Shown here: positions 26,386-34,387 of the stretch, piece after piece | Layout: the number at the start of each line of letters is the position of its first letter | Numbering within the stretch: position 1 is the stretch's first letter | Assembly: GCA_963771505.1 (NCBI GenBank) | Contig: CAVYTO010000005.1 | Location: 62,001-126,000 of the forward strand | DNA length: 64,000 nucleotides | Source: JAJPHW01 sp963771505 | GTDB lineage: Bacteria; Acidobacteriota; Terriglobia; Terriglobales; Acidobacteriaceae | Reading direction: 5' to 3' | Made by a program: the position numbers and the translations under genes | Notes under the pieces: model-generated | Told to the model about the DNA's origin: nothing | The model's database searches: none | Seen by the model: the letters and a program-made list of their open reading frames with translations, nothing else

Positions 26386-28005
26386 ATGTTTATTTCTTTT
26401 CACATCGCGGCGGCGTCGATCGCTCCTCACGGGGTGGGTCATTACATCCGACAGCATTTTCTGGACACAACGTTCCGCGGCCTTTATCGCGCAAATGGTT
26501 TTGACATCGCGCTGCTGATTCCTTATTTCATCGTGCTGATCATGCTCGCGGCTTATGGGGCGCACCGCTACGTTCTTGTCTACCTTTATTACAAACATCG
26601 CGACAAACAAACGAAGGAACCGGCCAGTACATTCGCGGAGCTGCCGCGGGTCACGGTCCAGTTGCCGATTTTCAACGAACAGTTCGTGATCGAACGGCTG
26701 GTAGACGCGATTTCCAAGCTGGATTATCCGTGGGAAAAGCTTGACGTGCAGGTGCTCGACGATTCCACGGACGAGACCGTGGCCGTCGCCAGCGCGCTGG
26801 TCGGACGCTACTCCGCGACAGGATTCCCAATCACCTATCACCACCGCAGCAACCGCGAAGGGTACAAGGCAGGGGCCCTGGCCGAAGGACTAAAAAGCGC
26901 ACGAGGCGAATTCATCGCCATCTTCGACGCCGACTTTGTGCCGCCCGCTGACTTCCTGCACAAGACCATTCATCATCTACATGACCCGAAAATCGGCATG
27001 GTCCAGACCCGCTGGACGCACATTAACCGAAATTATTCTTTCCTGACCGAAGTCGAGGCCATCCTGCTTGACGGGCATTTTGTGCTCGAACACTCAGGCC
27101 GCGCGCGCAGCGGCGTCTTTTTCAATTTCAACGGAACCGCAGGGGTTTGGCGTCGCACCGCGATTGAAGAGGCTGGAGGATGGCAACACGACACTCTCAC
27201 CGAAGACACCGATCTTTCTTACCGCGCTCAACTGGCAGGTTGGAAGTTTCTCTATTTGCAGGATGTTGAGTGTCCCGCTGAACTGCCGGTGGAGATGACC
27301 GCGTTTAAGACTCAGCAGGCTCGCTGGGCGAAGGGATTGATCCAGACCGGCAAGAAAGTTTTGCCGCGCGTGATGCGAAGCGATCAGCCTTTTCACGTCA
27401 AGCTGGAAGCGTGGTTTCACCTGACCGCGAACCTTAGTTATCCGCTGATGTGCGTGTTGTCTTTGCTGCTGCTTCCGGCAATGATCATTCGCTTTTATCA
27501 GGGATGGTTTCAGATGTTGTACATCGACATTCCCCTGTTTTTGGCATCAACACTATCTATTTCCAGCTTTTACCTGGTCTCGCAAAAGGAATTGTTTCCC
27601 CGGACGTGGCCGCGCGTCCTGCTGTACCTCCCATGCCTTATGGCGCTGGGAATCGGGCTTACCGTGACGAACACCCGCGCAGTGCTGGAGGCGATTGTGG
27701 GTAAGAAGTCGGCGTTCGCCCGCACTCCAAAATATCGGGTTGAGTCTCGTCAGGATAAAGTTCGCGCGAAAACTTATCGCAAGCGCCTGGGATGGGTGCC
27801 GTGGCTGGAGATGGCGATCGGCACTTATTTTGCCTTCACCGTCTATTACGCGGTGGACAACGAAAACTTCCTGACCGTGCCGTTTCTGGTGCTGTTTGTG
27901 TTCGGCTATTGGTACACAGGCTTGATGTCGCTGCTTCAAGGCCGGTTCAGTGGGCTCTCGTTGAATGTCGAGCCGCACAACAAGCCGTTCTCTGTTGGGG
28001 TCTAG
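26386..28005 (+). CDS. processive family 2 glycosyltransferase, membrane-bound
   Basis: 539 residues from ATG 26386. One membrane helix (~42-60) precedes the GT-A domain. Catalytic motifs of processive GT2 enzymes are all present: LPIFNEQ, VLDDSTDET, FDADFVPP, GTAGVWRR, TEDTDLSYRAQLAGWK and QQARWAKG. A C-terminal membrane bundle follows (~350-520, about five helices). The enzyme resembles cellulose-synthase-like (CslA/glucomannan-type) transferases. Product unknown; its placement inside the menaquinone cluster is unusual and may only reflect shared transcription. Confidence 0.88.
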   Translation: MFISFHIAAASIAPHGVGHYIRQHFLDTTFRGLYRANGFDIALLIPYFIVLIMLAAYGAHRYVLVYLYYKHRDKQTKEPASTFAELPRVTVQLPIFNEQFVIERLVDAISKLDYPWEKLDVQVLDDSTDETVAVASALVGRYSATGFPITYHHRSNREGYKAGALAEGLKSARGEFIAIFDADFVPPADFLHKTIHHLHDPKIGMVQTRWTHINRNYSFLTEVEAILLDGHFVLEHSGRARSGVFFNFNGTAGVWRRTAIEEAGGWQHDTLTEDTDLSYRAQLAGWKFLYLQDVECPAELPVEMTAFKTQQARWAKGLIQTGKKVLPRVMRSDQPFHVKLEAWFHLTANLSYPLMCVLSLLLLPAMIIRFYQGWFQMLYIDIPLFLASTLSISSFYLVSQKELFPRTWPRVLLYLPCLMALGIGLTVTNTRAVLEAIVGKKSAFARTPKYRVESRQDKVRAKTYRKRLGWVPWLEMAIGTYFAFTVYYAVDNENFLTVPFLVLFVFGYWYTGLMSLLQGRFSGLSLNVEPHNKPFSVGV

Positions 28006-28080
28006 GGCGTTGGATTTTGCTCGTACCCGATCCGGTTTCAAAGTTACGACAATCGCGCACTTTGGTATCCTTAAGTCATC

Positions 28081-28236
28081 GTGCGGATGATCTGGTGGTT
28101 TCTGGTCCTCGCCGCAAGCGCGGTTGCAGTGTTGTGGGCAGCGGTTTCGGCTTACGTGCGGGTGCGCGGACACATGACGAATGCCAATCGGCCGACCGCG
28201 GAAATACGCCCTTCAAACGGTACGGACGCTGAATAG
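28081..28236 (+). CDS. 51-residue single-span membrane protein
   Basis: GTG 28081 to TAG 28236. It encodes one N-terminal membrane helix (VRMIWWFLVLAASAVAVLWA, extending to about residue 26), a short basic stretch (YVRVRGH) and a polar tail. The ATG at 28087 (third codon) could be the actual start. No strong ribosome-binding site is seen, but it fills the gap between the GT2 gene and bioY, is in the same direction and has a clear membrane-protein composition. Possibly a small accessory protein; function unknown. Confidence 0.5.
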   Translation: MRMIWWFLVLAASAVAVLWAAVSAYVRVRGHMTNANRPTAEIRPSNGTDAE

Positions 28237-28249
28237 AGACACTCAAATT

Positions 28250-28837
28250 ATGAAAACTGAAATCGAGATGACAGACAGAACGGCGATTGGCGGCTACCGT
28301 ACATCGGAATGGGTTCGGCAAATTGCGCTCATCGTTGGAGCCACGTTGGTCGTGGCCATTTGTGCGCACGTGACGGTTCCGCTTCCCTTCACGCCGGTTC
28401 CGCTGACGTTGCAGAACTTTGCCGTGCTGCTTGTCGGTCTTTCGCTAGGCAGCCGTCGCGGATTCGCGGCACTGGCACTTTATCTGCTCGAAGGCGCCAT
28501 GGGCGCCCCGGTATTTAGCCCCACGGGGCCGGGCGGAATCGCGCAGTTGATTGGGCCAACTGGCGGCTTTCTGATCGCGTATCCCTTTGTCGCTGCCCTG
28601 GCAGGATGGATCATGGAGCGCGGCCGCGCCACGTTCGCGCGCGCGGCAGTTGCCGGCTTGATGGCTGAGGTGCTGCTGTTTGCCAGCGGCATCGGCTGGT
28701 TGGCGGTTCTCACTCATTCGTTCGCCCAGGCCGTGCGGTTTGGACTTTACTGGTTCGTGTTCGCCGAAGTCATCAAAGTGATGGTCGCCGCTGCCATCAC
28801 TTCAGGCTGGAAGCGCGCCGCGAAGACACGCTCATGA
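28250..28837 (+). CDS. bioY: BioY, biotin ECF transporter S component
   Basis: 195 residues from ATG 28250. It has five to six hydrophobic segments and BioY motifs: ICAHVTVPLPFTPVPLTLQNFAV (in pieces around residues 40-60), SRRGFAALALYLLEGAMGAPVF and GPTGGFLIAYPF. BioY binds biotin and works with the shared EcfT and EcfA proteins; none of those genes is nearby, but solo BioY proteins are known. Its last four bases (ATGA) overlap mqnD, so the two are co-translated. Confidence 0.92.
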   Translation: MKTEIEMTDRTAIGGYRTSEWVRQIALIVGATLVVAICAHVTVPLPFTPVPLTLQNFAVLLVGLSLGSRRGFAALALYLLEGAMGAPVFSPTGPGGIAQLIGPTGGFLIAYPFVAALAGWIMERGRATFARAAVAGLMAEVLLFASGIGWLAVLTHSFAQAVRFGLYWFVFAEVIKVMVAAAITSGWKRAAKTRS

Positions 28838-29727
28838 GCCCGCTCATTTCGTCGGAAAATTTGCACGCCGGTATGCCTGACGCTTCTGAGCCGCGCGAGA
28901 TTGCCATCGCCCACAGCCCCGATTCGGACGACGCATTCATGTTCTACGGCCTGGCAACCAACAAGGTGCGCGTGCCTGGGCTGCGGTTCACCCACACCCT
29001 GTGCGACATCGAAACATTGAACCAGAAAGCGATGGAAGGCGAAGGTCTTTACGACGTCACCGCAATTTCATTTCATGCCTACCCGTACATCCAGAAGAAA
29101 TATGCATTGCTCCAGAGCGGGGGAAGCGTGGGTGACGGCTATGGCCCCATGATCGTTTCGACCCGGCCATTTTCCAAAGAAGAGATTAAGACCAAACGTA
29201 TTGCCGTGCCGGGCACTCTGACCACGGCTTATCTGGCGCTGAAACTTTTTGCACCTGGAATCGAGACCGAGGTTGTGCCTTTCGATCAGATCATTCCGCA
29301 AGTGCTCGAAGGCAAATATGAAGCGGGACTGATCATCCACGAAGGCCAACTGACCTATTCGAAAAGCGGACTCAATCGCATCGTTGATTTGGGCCGTTGG
29401 TGGCATACCGTGACCGGCTTGCCGCTTCCGCTTGGAGGCAATGCGATTCGCCGTAGCCTCGGTCCGCAGCTCATGTCAAGCATCGGCGCTGCCCTGCGCG
29501 ACAGCATTCAATACGCGCTGGACCATCGCGAAGAAGCGCTGGCATACGCCATGCAGTTCGCCCGAGATCTCGATCCACAATTGGCAGATAAATTTGTGGG
29601 AATGTATGTGAACGAACGCACCCTCGATTACGGCTCCGATGGTCGCGAGGCCATTTGCCGTCTGCTCGAGATGGGCCACAAAGCCGGGATCGTTCCCTTC
29701 CCCGCTGACATTTCGTTCGTGGCGTAA
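28834..29727 (+). CDS. mqnD: 1,4-dihydroxy-6-naphthoate synthase
   Basis: 297 residues. MqnD motifs: IAIAHSPDSDDAFMFYGLAT, then VTAISFHAYPYIQ, VPGTLTTAYLALKLF and the catalytic-region IIHEGQLTYSKSG with its conserved His. It cleaves cyclic dehypoxanthine futalosine to 1,4-dihydroxy-6-naphthoate, after MqnC in the futalosine route. ATG 28834 overlaps bioY by four bases; an internal ATG at 28873 is closer to the usual family start, so the first ~13 residues may be an extension. Confidence 0.92.
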   Translation: MSPLISSENLHAGMPDASEPREIAIAHSPDSDDAFMFYGLATNKVRVPGLRFTHTLCDIETLNQKAMEGEGLYDVTAISFHAYPYIQKKYALLQSGGSVGDGYGPMIVSTRPFSKEEIKTKRIAVPGTLTTAYLALKLFAPGIETEVVPFDQIIPQVLEGKYEAGLIIHEGQLTYSKSGLNRIVDLGRWWHTVTGLPLPLGGNAIRRSLGPQLMSSIGAALRDSIQYALDHREEALAYAMQFARDLDPQLADKFVGMYVNERTLDYGSDGREAICRLLEMGHKAGIVPFPADISFVA

Positions 29728-29744
29728 TTTCCACGCTTGCCGCG

Positions 29745-30437
29745 ATGAAATCCCAAAACCTGCTTATCGATGCCGACGATACGCTTTGGGAAAACAACAT
29801 CTATTTCGAGCGCGCGATCGCCGCGTTTATTTCCTTTCTCAACCATCACTCATATTCTGCGGAGCAAGTCCGCGAAGCGCTCAATGACGTCGAGCGCGAA
29901 TGCATCCTCAGCCACGGCTATGGCCTGCACAGTTTTACTCACGCGCTCGTCCAGACCTTTGATCGACTGGCACCGGACCGCTTAACGCCTGTCGCTCACA
30001 GGGAAATCCGCAATTTCGCTCAGGCGATTGCCGATCAGCCGATCGAGACTCTGCCGGAAGTCATGGATACATTGCAGCATCTGGCTGCGCGGCATCGCTT
30101 AATTTTGGTGACGAAAGGCGACGTGAACGAACAGTCCGGCAAGTTAGCGAAATCCGGACTGGCGAAATTTTTCTCTGCCGTCGAGATCGTCGCGGAAAAA
30201 AGCGCGGATGCCTATCGCGAAATCATCTCCGGCCATTCCCTGCTTCCGGCGGACACCTGGATGATCGGAAACAGCCCCAAGTCCGACATCAATCCCGCTC
30301 TGTCCGCAGGATTGAACGCAGTGTTCGTGCCCCACGGCAACACCTGGATTCTCGAACACGAAGAAGTCAACCCACCACAGCCGCCACGCCAGCTCCTGAT
30401 AGTCGAGAGCTTCGCGGCTCTGCGCGACCGTTTCTAG
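29745..30437 (+). CDS. HAD-superfamily hydrolase
   Basis: 230 residues with all four HAD motifs: DADDTLW (nucleophile Asp9), LVTKGD, Lys in AEKSADAY and GNSPKSDINPA. A helical cap lies between motifs I and II, as in the haloacid dehalogenase/YjjG-like subgroup. It is probably a phosphatase acting on a small phosphorylated metabolite; the substrate is not evident. It begins 18 bases after mqnD in the same direction, so it may belong to that transcript. Confidence 0.85.
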   Translation: MKSQNLLIDADDTLWENNIYFERAIAAFISFLNHHSYSAEQVREALNDVERECILSHGYGLHSFTHALVQTFDRLAPDRLTPVAHREIRNFAQAIADQPIETLPEVMDTLQHLAARHRLILVTKGDVNEQSGKLAKSGLAKFFSAVEIVAEKSADAYREIISGHSLLPADTWMIGNSPKSDINPALSAGLNAVFVPHGNTWILEHEEVNPPQPPRQLLIVESFAALRDRF

Positions 30438-30477
30438 CCCGTCAGGGAAGTACACTCCCCTGTCTCCCCCTAACCAT

Positions 30478-30507
30478 CCTGTCATCCCGAGCGAAGTCGA
30501 GGGACCT
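30478..30507. repeat. short palindromic repeat, dispersed-type
   Basis: CCTGTCATCCCGAGCGAAGT followed by CGAGGGACCT. This resembles the TGTCATCC-GAGCGAAG repeat unit widespread in acidobacterial and other soil-bacterial intergenic DNA (recognised from experience, not searched). Single copy here. Confidence 0.5.
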
Positions 30508-30559
30508 AGCGTTGCGACCCACTCCTCACGACAGGGGCCCACCCAAGACATTGACGGTG

Positions 30560-30592
30560 CCCCATTCAAGCCGTTTTGTGGCTTGAGTGGGG
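30560..30592. repeat. inverted repeat, 13-base arms
   Basis: CCCCATTCAAGCC at 30560-30572 pairs with GGCTTGAGTGGGG at 30580-30592, one G-T mismatch, loop of seven bases. It follows the HAD gene at ~120 bases and could act as a transcript-stabilising or rho-independent-like structure, though no U tract follows. Confidence 0.65.
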
Positions 30593-30857
30593 TAGTTCCA
30601 CGCGCGAGCAAATCTTTCCCTCGGCGCGCTGTCCTGTTCACTCTGACTCGCCCTTCGAAACCAACTCCCCAAAGGTCACTTCCAATCCCATTCCGGGAAT
30701 CTTCACCCAACTTCCAACGATTTCCCTTGCCCTCACCTTTTCCCCAGCCCATCATCAAATCAGTAACCCGACAGGCAGCGATTCCCTCCGTCGCTCCCTT
30801 GCCCAATGTTTTCAAGATTTTACGTGTAAACATAATCGAATCTTATATTTACCGCAA

Positions 30858-30873
30858 CCCCCCCCCGGGGGGG
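30858..30873. repeat. C9G7 homopolymer palindrome abutting a ribosome-binding site
   Basis: Nine C (30858-30866) directly followed by seven G (30867-30873), then TAGGAGA and the ATG at 30886. The tract would form a tight GC hairpin in the leader right beside the AGGAG. Confidence 0.9.
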
Positions 30874-30885
30874 TAGGAGAGAATC

Positions 30886-31821
30886 ATGGATATTCCCAAA
30901 GGCTATTTCGTCCGCCGCTGCTCTCACGTGAAAACCAACGGAACCCAATGCAATTCGCCCGCTCTCAAGCTGGCGTCGCTGTGCTTCTTCCACGATCGTT
31001 GGAGCCGCACCTACCGGTGCATGGTCGAGCGCCAGATGCTGCCCGGCGAAATCGCTCTCGATCTTCCTCTACTTGAAGACGCCGACTCCATCCAGCTTGC
31101 CATCATGCAGGTCACTTACTTCCTTTCCCGCGGCAGGCTCAACCCGAAAACCGCCGCCCTCCTTCTTTATGCTTTGCAAACCGCGTCCAGCAACCTGAAG
31201 AAAACAACCCTCCAGCCTCAGCAGTTGCAGGATGTGGTCGTCGATCCCCGCTCGTTAGCCAACTCTTGCATCGGCGATCATGCCTGGCGCGTCGAAGATT
31301 TTCCGGAAAGTGAAGCCGTGATCCTACCCGATCTCTCCGAACAAGACCTAAGCACTTGGGAGGCCGTGCCCAACGACACATTCTGGGAAGATAGGAAAAC
31401 TCGCAGCGCCATCGTTCAAAGCACGATCGCTGAAGATGCCGGCAGCACGAAAGAGGCGGAACACACTGAAGACGCTGGTGCAACCGAAACACCTGCCATC
31501 GATCGTTCCGGCCTGACCGAACTAACGGGCCACACAGTAGACGTCGATACTGCGGATGCAAAACCAGTTCCTGCAAACCCTACCCGCCCGCAACGCGGCT
31601 CCGCTGGTCGCCCGCTCAACGAAAATCAAAGACGGTTGCTCTCGCTCATTCGCAATCGTCTCGGCATCGACAATGCCAGCCAGGGAAAAACAGGCTCTGC
31701 TGACACGGACAATGGGAATTCGCGGGACGCTTCAGCAGCCAGCACTACCCCGACCCACGAAAAAATGAGCCAGGAAATGAGCCAGGAAATAAGCCAGAAA
31801 ACCTCGCCGCCTGGCCATTGA
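30886..31821 (+). CDS. hypothetical protein with N-terminal Cys/His motif
   Basis: 311 residues; AGGAGA six bases before the ATG. The N-terminus (RRCSHVKTNGTQCNSPALK, then LCFFHDR) has a C-x(9)-C-x(10)-C-x(2)-H type arrangement that could bind zinc. This head is frequent in acidobacterial hypothetical proteins. A helical segment (~60-110) follows; the rest is acidic, Thr/Glu/Ala-rich and probably disordered, ending in a short repeat (MSQE MSQE ISQK). Cytosolic, no membrane helices. Function unknown; a nucleic-acid or protein adaptor role would be guesswork. Confidence 0.75.
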   Translation: MDIPKGYFVRRCSHVKTNGTQCNSPALKLASLCFFHDRWSRTYRCMVERQMLPGEIALDLPLLEDADSIQLAIMQVTYFLSRGRLNPKTAALLLYALQTASSNLKKTTLQPQQLQDVVVDPRSLANSCIGDHAWRVEDFPESEAVILPDLSEQDLSTWEAVPNDTFWEDRKTRSAIVQSTIAEDAGSTKEAEHTEDAGATETPAIDRSGLTELTGHTVDVDTADAKPVPANPTRPQRGSAGRPLNENQRRLLSLIRNRLGIDNASQGKTGSADTDNGNSRDASAASTTPTHEKMSQEMSQEISQKTSPPGH

Positions 31822-31883
31822 GCCTGCGCCAGTCGCCGTCGAGCCGCGGTCGCGTGAACCGAGTCACGAAGCTCGCCGATTTT

Positions 31884-32318
31884 CTAGCCTAGCGTCGCGG
31901 GTGTCGCGCAGTACTTGTCGAACGCCTGTTTCAGTTCGAAAGCAATATCGGCGGCTTCGCGATGTTCGATGTCGCTGCGTTGCAGCATATGCACCAGTTT
32001 GCCGTCCCGCATGATCGCAATCGAGGGAGATGACGGCGGATATCCCGTGAAGTAGCTGCGGGCGCGTTGCGTGGCGTCTGTGTCCTGGCCGGCGAACACG
32101 GAGAACAGCTTTTCCGGGCGGGCCTGGTTTTGCAATGCGGCGCGCACGGCCGGACGCATGCGGCCGGCAGCGCATCCGCAAACGGAGTTGACTACAACCA
32201 TCGCGGTCCCTGACTGGTTCACGATTGCATCATCAACTTCTTTTGCGGTCCGCAATTCCTGGATTCCCACACGAGTCAACTCTTCGCGCATTGGCACAAC
32301 CATGATCTCTGGAAACAT
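31884..32318 (-). CDS. bacilliredoxin (BrxA/BrxB family)
   Basis: 144 residues. The sequence matches the YphP/YqiW family: begins MFPEIMVVPMREELTR and carries the redox motif CGC in VVNSVCGCAAGRMRP, on a thioredoxin-like fold. Bacilliredoxins remove bacillithiol from S-bacillithiolated proteins; related proteins occur in Acidobacteria, some of which are thought to make bacillithiol. Length is the family norm. It is divergent from murB. Confidence 0.9.
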   Translation of the reverse strand: MFPEIMVVPMREELTRVGIQELRTAKEVDDAIVNQSGTAMVVVNSVCGCAAGRMRPAVRAALQNQARPEKLFSVFAGQDTDATQRARSYFTGYPPSSPSIAIMRDGKLVHMLQRSDIEHREAADIAFELKQAFDKYCATPATLG

Positions 32319-32425
32319 TCGCTCTCCTCAATTTGACTCTGGCTTGGTACCGCAGCCGGTCGCATACTCGTTATCTACCGCGAGTGCTTAACGCCAGCTT
32401 AATATTATAGTTGTTTATCGTTCCC

Positions 32426-33472
32426 ATGCAGATACTGGAAAATGTTCCTCTTGCGCCTTTGACCACGCTCCAAATCGGAGGCCCGGCGCGCTATTTCGCC
32501 GAGGCCAACACTCGGGATGAAGTTAAAGAAGCGGCCGCTTATGCCAAGGCCCATGCTCTGCCGCTGTTTATTCTCGGCGGCGGAAGCAATCTGGTGGTTG
32601 CCGACGCGGGCTGGCCAGGCCTGGTTTTGAAGATCGCGATCCTGGGCATCAACCACCGTCACGTGTTGGGCAACGCAGCCTTCGATGTCGGGGCTGGCGA
32701 GAATTGGGACGAATTTGTGGCTATCGCCGTCAAACATCGATGCTCGGGAATTGAGTGCCTCAGCGGCATTCCCGGCACCGTAGGTGGAACGCCGATTCAA
32801 AATGTCGGCGCCTACGGACAGGAGGTCGCGGACACCGTCGAATCGGTCGTTGCGCTCAATCTGGAAACTCAGCAAGAAGAGGAGTTCGCGGCTGACGAAT
32901 GTGGCTTCGACTATCGCACCAGCATCTTCAACAAGAATTTAAAGGGGCGATACATCGTCCTGCAAGTTTCGTATTCTCTCAAACACAACGGGGCCGCACA
33001 TATCGCCTACGCCGATCTAAAGAAATATTTTGAGCACGCTCCGCATCCGCCTACGCTGGCCGAAACGCGAGACGCAGTGCGCGCGATCCGTGCCAGCAAA
33101 GCGATGCTGATCACTCCTGGCGACGAAGACTCCCGCAGCGCTGGATCGTTTTTCAAGAACCCCGTACTTTCCGCGGACCAGTTCGAGAAACTGGACCAGC
33201 AGGTCCTGGCCAAGGGACTTCAGATACCCAATTATCCGGCGGATGACAACCGCAGAAAAGTCTCGGCCGCCTGGCTGGTTGAGCATTCGGGGTTTAGCAA
33301 AGGTTTTGGGGAAGGGCGCGTGGGCATATCGCGCAAACACACGCTGGCGATCGTCAACCGGGGCGGAGCGACTGCGGCGGACGTGGTCGCGTTCAAGAAC
33401 CAGATCCAGAGCGGGGTTGAGAGCGCCTGGGGAATTGCGCTCGAAACGGAGCCTGTTTTCGTGGGATTTTGA
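32426..33472 (+). CDS. murB: UDP-N-acetylenolpyruvoylglucosamine reductase
   Basis: 348 residues from ATG 32426; an upstream in-frame start at 32411 adds only five residues. FAD-binding motifs LGGGSNLVV and GIPGTVGGTPIQNVGAYG, the catalytic Ser region SRSAGSFFKNP, FDYRTS and the terminal Glu (LETEPVFVGF) are all present. The enzyme reduces the enolpyruvyl group to form UDP-MurNAc in peptidoglycan synthesis. The length and YRTS pattern fit the E. coli-like type. It stands alone, outside the usual dcw cluster. Confidence 0.94.
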   Translation: MQILENVPLAPLTTLQIGGPARYFAEANTRDEVKEAAAYAKAHALPLFILGGGSNLVVADAGWPGLVLKIAILGINHRHVLGNAAFDVGAGENWDEFVAIAVKHRCSGIECLSGIPGTVGGTPIQNVGAYGQEVADTVESVVALNLETQQEEEFAADECGFDYRTSIFNKNLKGRYIVLQVSYSLKHNGAAHIAYADLKKYFEHAPHPPTLAETRDAVRAIRASKAMLITPGDEDSRSAGSFFKNPVLSADQFEKLDQQVLAKGLQIPNYPADDNRRKVSAAWLVEHSGFSKGFGEGRVGISRKHTLAIVNRGGATAADVVAFKNQIQSGVESAWGIALETEPVFVGF

Positions 33473-33575
33473 GAGTCCTCGGAAGCGGGCGGTGGGCGGC
33501 CCTGCCCCAGATTGCTTCCTAATTACGCCCGGGCACGGAATCGTCGTTCAATCCAGCGCTGGCAGCGCCGCCAGT

Positions 33576-34274
33576 TTACATATCGGCGATTCTGGCAGCC
33601 TCTTTAAATATCTGCAAAAACATTGTCCGCGTGAGCTTTCCGGTCTGGGTGTTTTGGTTAGAAGGGTGATAGGAAGCGAGAAGCACTTTTCCATCCGGCA
33701 TGTCGAACTTAGCACCGTGGTGGAAGTCGTACGATTTCTTGCTTGCGATTTGGCCGCGTCGCTTGCAGAAATTCAGGTAGGCGTCAAAAGCAATTTTGCC
33801 GAGCGCGACGATGACTCTCAAGTTCCTGAGATGGTCGATTTCTGCCTCAAGAAATGGAGCACAGTTGGCCAACTCCTCCGGTAACGGCTTGTTGTCTGGC
33901 GGGGCGCAGCGGGCTGCCGCCGTGATGTAGAGTCCGTTCAACGTCAGGCCGTCGTGGCGGCTGTCTGCATTGGGCTGGCTGGCGAATCCGATTTCGTGCA
34001 GCACGGGGTACATAAATTTGCCGGAGGCATCGCCGGTGAAAGGCCGTCCGGTGCGATTGGAACCGTGCGCGCCCGGAGCCAGTCCCAGCACCATGATGCG
34101 GGCGTCAGGGTCGCCGCAGCCGGGGACCGGTTTCCCCCAGTATTCGTGGTCGCGATAAGCGCGCCGCTTATCCCGCGCGATCTGTTCGCGATATGCAACG
34201 AGTCTGGGGCAACGTACGCAGGCAACAACTTCGGCGTTCAATATCGAAAACCACTTAGGCACGTCAGTTGCCAT
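33576..34274 (-). CDS. uracil-DNA glycosylase, family 5 (UdgB)-like
   Basis: 232 residues from ATG 34274, which has AGGG upstream; the open frame extends to 34340 but without family resemblance. Motif A reads GLAPGAHGSNRTGRPFTGD, typical of the iron-sulfur family 5 enzymes, and motif B is SYHPSNQNT. Cys pairs suited to a 4Fe-4S cluster include CVRC near the N-terminus plus Cys in ARCAPP and NCAPF. It would excise uracil, and in this family also other deaminated bases, from DNA. Divergent from tig. Confidence 0.88.
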   Translation of the reverse strand: MATDVPKWFSILNAEVVACVRCPRLVAYREQIARDKRRAYRDHEYWGKPVPGCGDPDARIMVLGLAPGAHGSNRTGRPFTGDASGKFMYPVLHEIGFASQPNADSRHDGLTLNGLYITAAARCAPPDNKPLPEELANCAPFLEAEIDHLRNLRVIVALGKIAFDAYLNFCKRRGQIASKKSYDFHHGAKFDMPDGKVLLASYHPSNQNTQTGKLTRTMFLQIFKEAARIADM

Positions 34275-34387
34275 GATTCCCTGCGGTGGCCGAGCGCATC
34301 CCCATTTTGGCCCAAATTGACTGCAATCTTTACTTATCACGGTCCGTGCGTTTGACGGTGCCCTTCTATCTCTTTAGACTTTACAGT

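Larger units (their letters stand above)
30438..30885. other. 448-base intergenic region rich in repeats
   Basis: No gene seen. It holds two short palindromic repeats (entered separately), a C+T-rich stretch at ~30600-30800 with no coding character, an A+T-richer segment at ~30810-30850 with a weak promoter-like pair (TTTACG 30819-30824, TATATT 30844-30849, 19-base spacing) and a C9G7 tract just before the ribosome-binding site of the next gene. Confidence 0.6.

Noticed and set aside
30478..30592. CRISPR array
   Set aside because: Two unrelated palindromes, no regular repeat-spacer pattern and no cas genes in the window.
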